DNA of 16,760 nucleotides from an uncultured Sphingobacteriia bacterium (GTDB taxonomy: Bacteria > Bacteroidota > Bacteroidia > Chitinophagales > Chitinophagaceae). Positions 7,011-14,203 of this stretch are shown piece after piece. The notes under the pieces were generated by a model. That model saw only the letters and a program-made list of their open reading frames with translations. It ran no database searches and had not been told where the DNA came from. The first letter of the stretch is position 1. Each line of letters begins with the position of its first letter. The position numbers and the translations under genes are program-made. The stretch lies in the NCBI GenBank assembly GCA_945957225.1, contig CAMFKK010000015.1:1-16760 (forward strand). Direction: 5' to 3'.

Positions 7011-8552
7011 ATGAAAAAACTACTCTTATTCTGTTGCTGCTTACCCATGGTCTTGCTGGCCCAGACCAATCTTAGTGCTGGAAAAACCGAATCAGATTCT
7101 ATTCCCGTATTTGTCAAAGACAGTTTGGATACTTATGTAAATCAGGCGCTCAAGGATTGGAATATTCCCGGTGTTTCGGTAGCCATTGTTAAGAATGGAA
7201 AGATTGTAAAAATGAAGGGCTATGGGGTTACTGAATTGGGTGGTCAAGAAAAAGTTGATGAAAATACCCTTTTCATGATTGGTTCTAATACCAAGGCATT
7301 TACAGCTACTTTACTAGCTATGATGGACAAGGACAAAACTCTTTCTTTGGATGACAAAGCAACAAAGTGGTTGCCCGAATTTAAAATGAAAGATCCTTGG
7401 GTTACCAAAGAAGTCATGGTGCGTGATTTGCTTTGTCACCGTTTGGGTATGATGACTTTTCAGGGAGACTTTATGTTTTTTGATACCAAGCTCAGCAGTT
7501 TAGAAATCTTAGATAAGTTTAGCAGACTTACACCCAAACATAGTTTTAGAACCACTTGGGGCTATACCAATGCCGCATTTTTGGCAGGGGGAATGATTGT
7601 GGGAAGGGCCAGCAAAACAAGTTGGGAAGAACAATTACGCAGCAAACTATTTCAGCCACTAGGAATGAGCAGAAGCTTGGCTTTGTCTGCAGAAATTGAG
7701 GGGGCTAGCAATAAAGCATTTGCACATAGTATCATGGATGGAAAGCTGATTAAAATCCCATACGGAAAACTGGATAATATTGCCCCAGCGGGTTCTATTA
7801 GTTCTTCTGCCAATGATATGAGCAAGTGGGTGAACATGCAATTAAACAATGGAAAACTTGATGGGAAAAACATTGTATCAGCCGCAGCTATTCAGGAAAC
7901 CAGAACCCCACATTCAATCTTGGGCGATGGGGGCAGCCTTTATAACAAAGGCCATTTTGCACTCTATGGACTGGGATGGTTTATGGAAGAATATGGTGGC
8001 AGAAAAGTGGTTTCTCATACTGGTGGTGTTAACGGATTTGTGACCAGTGTTACTTTGATTCCTGAAGAAAAACTAGGCATTATTGTATTAACCAATACTG
8101 ATCAGAATAATTTTTATGAGGCATTGAAATGGGATATCATGGATGCCTATTTGGGTTTTCAACAACGCAATTATAGTAAGGTATACCTTGGTTTCTATAA
8201 CCGTCAAACCAAGTCAGACGCAGAAAGAATTCAGAAGCTGCGCGATACCATTGCCATGAAACAACCCGCCAGTCTGCCTTTAAAACAGTTTGTTGGAACT
8301 TATGAGAATGAGCCCTATGGTACCTTGACCATTCAAGAAGAGGGTGATCATTTGCGTGTAAAATTTCAGCACCATGAAATGACAGGTAAACTAGAAGCCA
8401 TTAGTGGCAATAGATTCCTGATCAGCTATAGTAATCCCATTTGGGGAGTAGAACCCATTGAATTTTCCCTTGTCAATAAACAAGTCAAATCCATCACTAT
8501 TAAAGTTGCCGGATTTGTAGATTACTTACCTTACGAATTCAAAAAGAAATAA
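7011..8552 (+). CDS. Secreted class C beta-lactamase-like serine hydrolase with DUF3471 tail
   Basis: This is a member of the beta-lactamase/D-alanyl-D-alanine carboxypeptidase/esterase group (PF00144, family S12). The 513 residues carry a signal peptide (KKLLLFCCCLPMVLLAQ). The active-site motifs are intact: SxxK at residues 92-95 (SNTK), YxN at 185-187 (YTN) and HTG at 336-338 (SHTGG). A C-terminal domain from about residue 425 begins LKQFVGTYENEPYG and looks like DUF3471, common in such Bacteroidota proteins. Members can act as D-aminopeptidases, carboxypeptidases, esterases or lactamases, and sequence alone does not decide between them. The neighbouring D-aminoacylase and dipeptidase favour a peptide or amide substrate containing D-amino acids. 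It lies 17 bp after the deacylase, and the next gene starts one base after its stop. Confidence 0.9.
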   Translation: MKKLLLFCCCLPMVLLAQTNLSAGKTESDSIPVFVKDSLDTYVNQALKDWNIPGVSVAIVKNGKIVKMKGYGVTELGGQEKVDENTLFMIGSNTKAFTATLLAMMDKDKTLSLDDKATKWLPEFKMKDPWVTKEVMVRDLLCHRLGMMTFQGDFMFFDTKLSSLEILDKFSRLTPKHSFRTTWGYTNAAFLAGGMIVGRASKTSWEEQLRSKLFQPLGMSRSLALSAEIEGASNKAFAHSIMDGKLIKIPYGKLDNIAPAGSISSSANDMSKWVNMQLNNGKLDGKNIVSAAAIQETRTPHSILGDGGSLYNKGHFALYGLGWFMEEYGGRKVVSHTGGVNGFVTSVTLIPEEKLGIIVLTNTDQNNFYEALKWDIMDAYLGFQQRNYSKVYLGFYNRQTKSDAERIQKLRDTIAMKQPASLPLKQFVGTYENEPYGTLTIQEEGDHLRVKFQHHEMTGKLEAISGNRFLISYSNPIWGVEPIEFSLVNKQVKSITIKVAGFVDYLPYEFKKK

Positions 8553-8553
8553 G

Positions 8554-9741
8554 ATGCGTTCAAACTTTCTATTCCTAGCTGCAGGATTATTGTTCAGCCA
8601 GAATAACCATGCCCAACAGGACTATCTAAAGATTCACCAAAAAGCGGTGTTAGCAGATTCGCATAATGACATTCTAACTGCATGTATAGAAAAGAAATTG
8701 TCCATGGATGCGGACCTGACGGGCAAAACCCATTCAGACTTAGCCCGTTTTAAAAAAGGAGGTGTGGATGTCCAGATTTTTTCTGTTTGGTGCGATGGAA
8801 ATGAACCCAATCCATTGGGGCTGGCCAATAGAGAAATGGACAGCTTGGATGCCGTAGTAAAACGCAATCCAGGAGCTATTACCATTGTACACAACCAAAA
8901 AGAATTAAAAGCCGCATTAAAGGCCAAGAAATTAGCTGCCATGTTTGGAGTTGAAGGTGGACATATGATGAACAATGATTTAGAGAACCTGAATCGTTTT
9001 TATGCAAGAGGCACCCGCTATATGACCCTGACCTGGAACAATAGCATTCCTTGGGCCACATCTGCTATGGACGAGACACTCAAGAAAGATAGTCTCGCCC
9101 GCACGCGCAAAGGACTTACTGATTTTGGTAAGCAAGTAGTGCAACGCATGAATGAATTGGGGATGATGATAGACCTTTCTCATGTGGGTGAACAAACATT
9201 TTGGGACGCTATTAATACTAGCACCAAACCCGTGATTGTTTCCCATAGCAATGCCTATGCCCTCTGTCCTATTTTTAGGAATTTAAAAGACGACCAAATC
9301 AAAGCAGTGGCAAAAAATGGTGGTGTGATTGACCTGAATTTTTATTCCGGATTTATTGATAGCACGTTTAAGAAAAAGGAAGCCAAATTTGTATTGGCCC
9401 ATGCCCAAGAATTGGATGCATTAAAAAAGCAGGGCATGGTGCAAGAATACGCACTTTCTGTTTTAGCAGATAAATATGCCGATGAAGTAAAAAGCAATCG
9501 CCCCCCATTAAGCGCCATCATGGATCATATGGATTATATAGTAAAATTGGCGGGCATTGACCATGTAGGTATTGGTTCTGACTTTGATGGCATTACTTCT
9601 TCACCGCAGGACCTAGATGGCGTTTTAGATTATCCCAATCTCACCAAAGCCATGCTAGAAAGGGGTTATAGCAAGAAAGACATTAATAAGGTTTTGGGTG
9701 GCAATTTGCTACGCGTGTTAAAAGCCAACGAAAACAAATAA
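8554..9741 (+). CDS. Exported membrane dipeptidase, peptidase family M19
   Basis: This is a zinc dipeptidase of the renal-dipeptidase family (PF01244). Bacterial members cut L-Xaa-D-Xaa dipeptides, and the mammalian one also opens carbapenems. The 395 residues start with a signal peptide ending near NNHAQ (residue 21). The expected metal ligands are visible: H37 and D39 (ADSHND), the bridging E134 (GVEGGH), H210 (DLSH) and H231 (VSHSN), with the catalytic aspartate at D343 (GSDFDG). The H210-H231 spacing of 21 equals that of the renal enzyme. The ATG lies one base after the stop of the serine hydrolase (TAAG-ATG), strongly suggesting co-transcription and perhaps translational coupling. The penicillin acylase gene follows after 8 bp. 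Confidence 0.93.
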   Translation: MRSNFLFLAAGLLFSQNNHAQQDYLKIHQKAVLADSHNDILTACIEKKLSMDADLTGKTHSDLARFKKGGVDVQIFSVWCDGNEPNPLGLANREMDSLDAVVKRNPGAITIVHNQKELKAALKAKKLAAMFGVEGGHMMNNDLENLNRFYARGTRYMTLTWNNSIPWATSAMDETLKKDSLARTRKGLTDFGKQVVQRMNELGMMIDLSHVGEQTFWDAINTSTKPVIVSHSNAYALCPIFRNLKDDQIKAVAKNGGVIDLNFYSGFIDSTFKKKEAKFVLAHAQELDALKKQGMVQEYALSVLADKYADEVKSNRPPLSAIMDHMDYIVKLAGIDHVGIGSDFDGITSSPQDLDGVLDYPNLTKAMLERGYSKKDINKVLGGNLLRVLKANENK

Positions 9742-9749
9742 AGCATTCT

Positions 9750-11936
9750 ATGTATCAATACCTACTCTGTTTGCTCATGCCATTGAGTTTGATGGCACAG
9801 TCTTCTCAAAAAGAAATTACCCGTTGGGAAAATACCGCTGCACAAGTGACCATTGTGCGAGACCATTTTGGCGTACCGCATATTTATGGCAAGACTGATG
9901 CACAAGCCGTATTTGGTTTGCTTTATGCGCAGTGTGAGGATGATTTTAAGCGGGTAGAGATGAACTATATTGAAAAACTGGGCAGGCTCTCAGAAGTAAA
10001 AGGTGCTTCAGAATTATACAATGATTTGTTGATTCGTTTGATCATAGATAGCACGGATGCCAAAAGAGATTTTGAGAATAGCCCCAATTGGCTCAAGCAA
10101 TTATTACAGGCTTATGCCGATGGCATTAATTATTATCTCTACAAACATCCTCAAGTAAAACCAGCACTGCTTACTCGTTTTGAACCCTGGTATCAATTGC
10201 TCTGGACCGATGGAAGTATTGGCGCCATTGATGTTGGAGACATCAACGTAGCTGAATTAAAAGCCTTTTATTCAGGAGAAAACAATACCACTGCAACTAT
10301 TGCCCCCCAACCAAAAATCTTTGAAGAACCCTTGCCCAGTGGTAGCAATGGATTTGCTTTTGGCCCTTCCAAAACAAAATCGGGCAATGCCATTTTGTAT
10401 ATTAATCCGCACGTGACTTTTTATTTTAGACCAGAAGTGGCTATGGAATCCCAGGAAGGTTTACACGCGTATGGTGCTGTTACCTGGGGTCAGTTTTTTG
10501 TCTATCAGGGTTTTAATGAACACTGTGGCTGGATGCATACATCGGGCTACGCCGATGTGGCTGACCTATACCAGGAACAAGTGCAGCCAAAAAATGGCGG
10601 CTATGTATACAGCTATGACAAGCAAGTAAGAAAAGTGAGTGAGAAACAAATTAGCATTCAGTATTTGGAGAATGGAAAGATCTTGTCCAAGACTTTTAAA
10701 ACCTATTTTACTCATCATGGACCTGTCATGGCCAAACGCAATGGTCAATGGATTGCTGTGCGTTCCAATAACCGTTCTTTGAGTGCCATTATTCAATCTT
10801 GGAAACGTACCAAGGCCAAGGGTTTTGAAGAATACAAACAGATTATGGAACTGCGTTCCAATACGTCTAACAATACTGTCTTTGCAGATAACAAAGGCAA
10901 TATTGCTTACTGGCATGGCAATTTTATTCCTAGACGTGATGTTACATTAAACTGGTCAAAACCAGTGGATGGTAGCACTAGCGCAACTGAATGGCAGGGA
11001 CTGCATAGTTTGGAGGAGATGATCCATGTTTACAATCCCACCGATGGTTGGTTGCAAAACTGTAATAGCACTCCTTTTACGGTTGCTGGTACCAAGAGTC
11101 CTTTGCGCGAAAAATATCCGCGTTATATGGCCACGGATGGTGAAAATTTCCGTGGTATCAATGCTGTAAAAATTTGGAACACTGCAGAAAAATACAATAT
11201 TGATGACGTGATTAAAAATGCCTATAACAGTCATTTGGCGGCATTTGATTTATTCATTCCAGCATTATTAGAGGCCAATCAAAAATATGGTGCTGCTCCT
11301 CGTTTTGCATCGCTACAAGCAGCCATTGCCTTACTTGGTGCATGGAATAGAAATAGTTCCGATACTTCTGTTGCTACTACCCTTGCTATTGAATGGGCAC
11401 AGAAACTTTGGCCTGCTGTAATGAAACAAATAGTGGATGGTGATGAGTCTAATCAAGTGGCCAAGACCCAATTATTTTTGTCTTCTGGCAATCCGGAGAA
11501 TCTATTGCAAACCCTTTCTGTGGTGCTCTCTGAACTGGAGTTTAAATTTGGTACCTGGCGTAAACCTTGGGGCAGTATCAATCGCTATCAGCGTTTAACA
11601 GGCAATCTCACCGAAACCTTTGATGATAGCAAACCCAGTATCCCTGATGGTTTTGCGGCTTCTACCTGGGGTTGTCTTCCCTCTTTTGTAAGCCGTCCTT
11701 TTTCTGGCACCAAACTTCGTTATGGCTATAATGGCAATAGCTTTATTTGTGCGGTGGAATTTGGCAAACGCGTGGTGGCCAAATCACTGCTTGCTGGAGG
11801 CAATTCCGGTGATCCTGCTTCTGTTCATTTTGGAGATCAGGCGGAAATGTACACCAAGGGGAGATTCAAAGAAGTACTGTTTTACAAAGAAGATGTGCTC
11901 AAGCAAGCGGAGCGTACTTACAAACCTGGGGAGTAA
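9750..11936 (+). CDS. Penicillin acylase family Ntn hydrolase (peptidase S45), exported
   Basis: Enzymes of this family hydrolyse acyl amides such as penicillin side chains, N-acyl-homoserine lactones or acyl peptides. The 728-residue precursor has a signal peptide (YLLCLLMPLSLMAQ). The alpha-chain start is typical (VTIVRDHFGVPHIYGKT). Self-cleavage should occur before S199 in PSGSNGFAFG, making this serine the beta-chain N-terminus and nucleophile. The following TKSGNAIL and INPH blocks match the family, where GSNxW, TxSGxPxL and NDPH are usual. The alpha chain, roughly 180 residues after signal removal, and the beta chain, about 530, have normal proportions. The acyl specificity cannot be read from sequence. 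It is the last gene of the exported operon, 8 bp after the dipeptidase, and a small hairpin covers its stop codon. Confidence 0.92.
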   Translation: MYQYLLCLLMPLSLMAQSSQKEITRWENTAAQVTIVRDHFGVPHIYGKTDAQAVFGLLYAQCEDDFKRVEMNYIEKLGRLSEVKGASELYNDLLIRLIIDSTDAKRDFENSPNWLKQLLQAYADGINYYLYKHPQVKPALLTRFEPWYQLLWTDGSIGAIDVGDINVAELKAFYSGENNTTATIAPQPKIFEEPLPSGSNGFAFGPSKTKSGNAILYINPHVTFYFRPEVAMESQEGLHAYGAVTWGQFFVYQGFNEHCGWMHTSGYADVADLYQEQVQPKNGGYVYSYDKQVRKVSEKQISIQYLENGKILSKTFKTYFTHHGPVMAKRNGQWIAVRSNNRSLSAIIQSWKRTKAKGFEEYKQIMELRSNTSNNTVFADNKGNIAYWHGNFIPRRDVTLNWSKPVDGSTSATEWQGLHSLEEMIHVYNPTDGWLQNCNSTPFTVAGTKSPLREKYPRYMATDGENFRGINAVKIWNTAEKYNIDDVIKNAYNSHLAAFDLFIPALLEANQKYGAAPRFASLQAAIALLGAWNRNSSDTSVATTLAIEWAQKLWPAVMKQIVDGDESNQVAKTQLFLSSGNPENLLQTLSVVLSELEFKFGTWRKPWGSINRYQRLTGNLTETFDDSKPSIPDGFAASTWGCLPSFVSRPFSGTKLRYGYNGNSFICAVEFGKRVVAKSLLAGGNSGDPASVHFGDQAEMYTKGRFKEVLFYKEDVLKQAERTYKPGE

Positions 11937-11944
11937 TCCCTTTT
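11928..11944 (+). terminator. Short GNRA-loop hairpin with T-run at the end of the hydrolase operon
   Basis: GGGGA (11928-11932) pairs with TCCCT (11937-11941, one G-U pair) around a GTAA loop, which is a GNRA tetraloop, followed by TTTT at 11941-11944. The TAA stop of the penicillin acylase gene is inside the loop. Stem and T-run are short for an intrinsic terminator, so this is a candidate only. Confidence 0.4.
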
Positions 11945-11990
11945 GCTGACGCGATTGCTGTTATGAATTTTGACTGTAGCAAAGATTGAC

Positions 11991-12017
11991 TGAAGCGAAG
12001 TTTCATTGAAGCGAAGT
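11991..12017 (+). repeat. 11-bp direct repeat TGAAGCGAAGT, two copies 16 bp apart
   Basis: Two identical 11-bp copies lie at 11991-12001 and 12007-12017, separated by TTCAT. The core GCGAAG appears again three more times in the same gap, once in this orientation and twice inverted. The function is unknown. Confidence 0.7.
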
Positions 12018-12228
12018 AATGGGTTCGCTCTGGTATCCCAAGCCCGGAAACAATCTTCTTCGCGGCTTCGCAAGCTCAAATGCCGCTCATAAGACAGTTC
12101 CCGTTCTTTGTGATGACGGCCAATGCCATCTATCTTGATTGCGAAGAGGACGGAGGAATGATCCGAAGACTGTAGGTTTTGGTAAGCCAATAAGTTGCCG
12201 GTCCATCTTCGATAGTAAGTTTGCTAAT

Positions 12229-12247
12229 GGCCCTTTTATAAAAGGCC
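12229..12247. repeat. GGCC-bracketed near-palindrome upstream of the antitoxin gene's end
   Basis: GGCC (12229-12232) and GGCC (12244-12247) enclose one unpaired C and the perfect palindrome TTTTATAAAA (12234-12243). No T-run follows on either strand, so an intrinsic terminator is unlikely. It could be a protein-binding site or a weak hairpin at the 3' side of the antitoxin transcript. Confidence 0.35.
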
Positions 12248-12284
12248 GCAATTGTACCATTGGTTGGGCTAGGCTAAATTCTTA

Positions 12285-12518
12285 TTAACTGTTTACTTTA
12301 TCTTGAAAATAGTATTCCTTTAGATTACAGTATTGCGATAGATTTGGTTTTTCCAATCCTTCTATTAAGTCAAGTATATTCAAGCGCTTATTTGATAAGT
12401 TTAAAGACTTGAAATAACTTTCTATAAGCGCAGTAATATTTGTACCATTATTTAATGCATGACTGTTTGCTTTGTCAAGCAATTCATTTTCAATATCAAG
12501 TTCTAAACGAGTTTTCAT
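12285..12518 (-). CDS. DUF6364-like ribbon-helix-helix antitoxin, no partner toxin visible
   Basis: The 77-residue product fits a small ribbon-helix-helix DNA-binding protein of the kind annotated as DUF6364. A short strand (KTRLELDI, residues 2-9) is followed by helix A (about 11-22, ENELLDKANSHA) and, after an NNGTN turn, helix B (about 28-40, TALIESYFKSL). Such proteins are usually antitoxins that bind their own promoter and pair with a PIN-domain ribonuclease encoded just downstream. Here the 348 bp downstream contain no PIN gene, and upstream lies a serine hydrolase gene, so it appears to be an orphan. The gene is clearly more AT-rich than its neighbours, consistent with acquisition by transfer. 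An 8-bp inverted repeat overlaps the ATG, and a six-codon ORF ends on it. Confidence 0.72.
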   Translation of the reverse strand: MKTRLELDIENELLDKANSHALNNGTNITALIESYFKSLNLSNKRLNILDLIEGLEKPNLSQYCNLKEYYFQDKVNS

Positions 12519-12538
12519 GTACCATATTTATACATGAA
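12514..12538. promoter_or_regulatory. Perfect 8-bp inverted repeat over the antitoxin start codon, probable operator
   Basis: TTCATGTA (12514-12521) and TACATGAA (12531-12538) are exact reverse complements separated by 9 bp. The antitoxin ATG (12518-12516 on the minus strand) lies in one arm. Ribbon-helix-helix antitoxins generally bind short repeats at their own start, so autoregulation is a reasonable inference. In RNA the same repeat would form a hairpin hiding the start codon. Confidence 0.5.
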
Positions 12539-12582
12539 TTTAATTAATCCAATTTGTGTTTAAAACAAAAACAATCAATTTA

Positions 12583-14178
12583 TTATTCCTTTACTTTAAA
12601 ATGATACTCTTGAATTAGGGCGGGGTTTTCGGGGGTGAGGGTGAAATAAATTTGGACCTGGCCTTTTTCAAAGTCTAGGTTAAAATAGCCGCGGAGTTGG
12701 TTCTCGGGTATAACGGGTCCTACCTTGGTGATCTTGCCTAGTTTGGAGAAGGCATCGGTGGCTTCTTTGGCTAGGGTTTGCGTGTCGTAATCATCAAAGA
12801 AATTTTCGGCGAAAATTTTGGAAGCTTTTGCATTGCTATAGGATGGGAGCAGTTGTACAATTTGATCGCGGCGCTGGGTTAAAATTTTGGATGGAGGTAA
12901 TTGTCTGGCTTGCAATCCCGCTGCGCGGATGAGTGTATCCAATACTTGTACATTGGCCAGCGAGGTTGGCGCATAAGTCACGTTGGCAAAAAACATCACA
13001 CCAATACCATACTCAGGAGCAATAACCCAGTTGCTGCCAAAACCAGGTAGGCCACCTGTATGTCCAACGGTTTCTCTGCCTGTTCCATCTTTTGACCAAC
13101 GCAGTCCATAAGCATAGGCACTGGCCATGGGGGTTGCTCTGCCTGAGGGATATTTGTATCCAGCATTGAGTGCCGCAAAACGCCAGGGCTGGTGCATTTC
13201 ACGAATGCTGGATCTTTTCACGGGACCTTTCTCTATATCGTTACGGGGAGGCCATGCGTCTTGGTGCAGGGCCATGTATTTGGCAAAGGATTCAATGTTG
13301 ACAATCATACCACCCATGGCACCATAAATACCATCGTGTAACAAAGCTTCTTCTCTCCAATTGTTGTTAATAAATCTATAGCCGTGCGCTAATTCTGCGT
13401 CTGGAATTTTGGTGTATTCCCATTCAGCTTTGTCCATAGCCAAGGGCTTCCAAATATATTTGGCAATATAATCGGCATAAGACATGCCTGTTACTTTCTT
13501 GATAATATAACCCTGCATGGCAAAACCCATATTGCTATACTCATAAGTGAGACCTGCGTCATTGGAAAATGAAATGCCTTTTTTAATCATAGCAATCAAG
13601 TCAGTATCCGTCTTGGCCAATTGTCTATCGCCCCAAGGATTGTCTTCCGGGAAACCAGCGGAATGACTCATCAAATTCCTGATGGTAATTTCAGGAGCAT
13701 CCTTGGTCAATCCCTGCCCTTTTAATTCAGGAATATATTTCCAAACAGGATCATCTAATTGTAGTTTGCCTTCATCGCGCAGCTTTAAAATAGCCATACT
13801 GGTAAAGCTTTTGCTCATGCTGGCAATTCTAAACAAGGTCTTGGGTGAGGCAGGAATTTTCTTGTCCAAATTGGCAAATCCACCAGCACCACTATAGACC
13901 AATTTACCATCTAAAACAATGCCAAAACTATACCCTGGAAAATGGTTTTTCTCTGCATAATCTTTATAGATTTTTGCAACAACCGGAAATAATTTTTGCA
14001 AATTCTCTAATCGATTATTTTGCTCAAAGACCGGTGGTTGATAAGCCGCATTGGGTTTATTCACCAAAACGCTTTGTGCGAATGCACCAACAGATACTAG
14101 AACCATTGCCCATAAAGCCATGAGCTTGAACAGAAGTTTTGCTTGCATAGATTCAATTGAAGTTTTAAGATACTTCAT
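12583..14178 (-). CDS. Secreted beta-lactamase-family serine hydrolase
   Basis: This is a second class C-type serine hydrolase (PF00144) of 531 residues, not closely similar by eye to the one at 7011-8552. It has SxxK at residues 120-123 (SMSK), YxN at 214-216 (YSN) and HTG at 373-375 (GHTGG). It lacks an obvious DUF3471 block; its C-terminal 110 residues look like a different domain. The first ATG (14178) gives a long leader before the hydrophobic stretch LMALWAMVLVSVGAFAQ. The ATG at 14148 (residue 11, MQAKLLFK) gives a more usual signal peptide and may be the true start. The protein should be periplasmic or secreted; D-peptidase, esterase or lactamase activity are all possible. It follows the E1 gene by 25 bp on the same strand, but no link in function is evident. 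Confidence 0.88.
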   Translation of the reverse strand: MKYLKTSIESMQAKLLFKLMALWAMVLVSVGAFAQSVLVNKPNAAYQPPVFEQNNRLENLQKLFPVVAKIYKDYAEKNHFPGYSFGIVLDGKLVYSGAGGFANLDKKIPASPKTLFRIASMSKSFTSMAILKLRDEGKLQLDDPVWKYIPELKGQGLTKDAPEITIRNLMSHSAGFPEDNPWGDRQLAKTDTDLIAMIKKGISFSNDAGLTYEYSNMGFAMQGYIIKKVTGMSYADYIAKYIWKPLAMDKAEWEYTKIPDAELAHGYRFINNNWREEALLHDGIYGAMGGMIVNIESFAKYMALHQDAWPPRNDIEKGPVKRSSIREMHQPWRFAALNAGYKYPSGRATPMASAYAYGLRWSKDGTGRETVGHTGGLPGFGSNWVIAPEYGIGVMFFANVTYAPTSLANVQVLDTLIRAAGLQARQLPPSKILTQRRDQIVQLLPSYSNAKASKIFAENFFDDYDTQTLAKEATDAFSKLGKITKVGPVIPENQLRGYFNLDFEKGQVQIYFTLTPENPALIQEYHFKVKE

Positions 14179-14203
14179 TTAAGTCAGAGCAGGTAATTTG
14201 AAC

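Larger units (their letters stand above)
11937..12284. other. Gene-free 348-bp stretch with clustered small repeats, possible intergenic repeat element
   Basis: No credible gene, tRNA or toxin is seen here. TGAAGCGAAGT occurs twice as a direct repeat (11991-12001 and 12007-12017). The hexamer GCGAAG recurs at 12141-12146 and, inverted, at 12058-12063 and 12066-12071. AGCGAA/TTCGCT (12010-12015 and 12024-12029) can pair around 8 bases. At the far end, GGCC...GGCC (12229-12247) brackets TTTTATAAAA. By eye it is richer in G and C than the AT-rich antitoxin gene beside it. A minus-strand frame (11918-12190) is open for 90 codons from a TTG, but overlaps the acylase gene and shows no recognisable domain. 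It may be a copy of a dispersed intergenic repeat; other copies would be needed to show that. Confidence 0.4.

Noticed and set aside
11918..12190. 90-codon minus-strand reading frame between the penicillin acylase and antitoxin genes
   Set aside because: It starts at TTG, overlaps the end of the acylase gene, has no recognisable domain, and lies in a block full of short repeats. I treat it as a phantom frame of a possible repeat element.
12120..12284. Possible PIN-domain toxin downstream of the antitoxin-like gene
   Set aside because: No minus-strand frame here gives the expected hydrophobic strand followed by DTN or DAS. The only ATG-started frame is short (about 57 codons), basic and proline/arginine-rich, and unlike any toxin I know.
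11937..12284. tRNA or other classical structured RNA in the long gap
   Set aside because: A GGTTCG sequence near 12022 recalls a T-loop, but no acceptor stem, anticodon arm or CCA-proximal pairing can be assembled around it.
12541..12582. Near-palindrome TTTGTGTTTAAAACAAA and TAATTAAA as terminator or promoter of the antitoxin gene
   Set aside because: The palindrome has a central mismatch and is almost all A/T. The -7-like sequence lacks the TTTG half, so neither role is supported.
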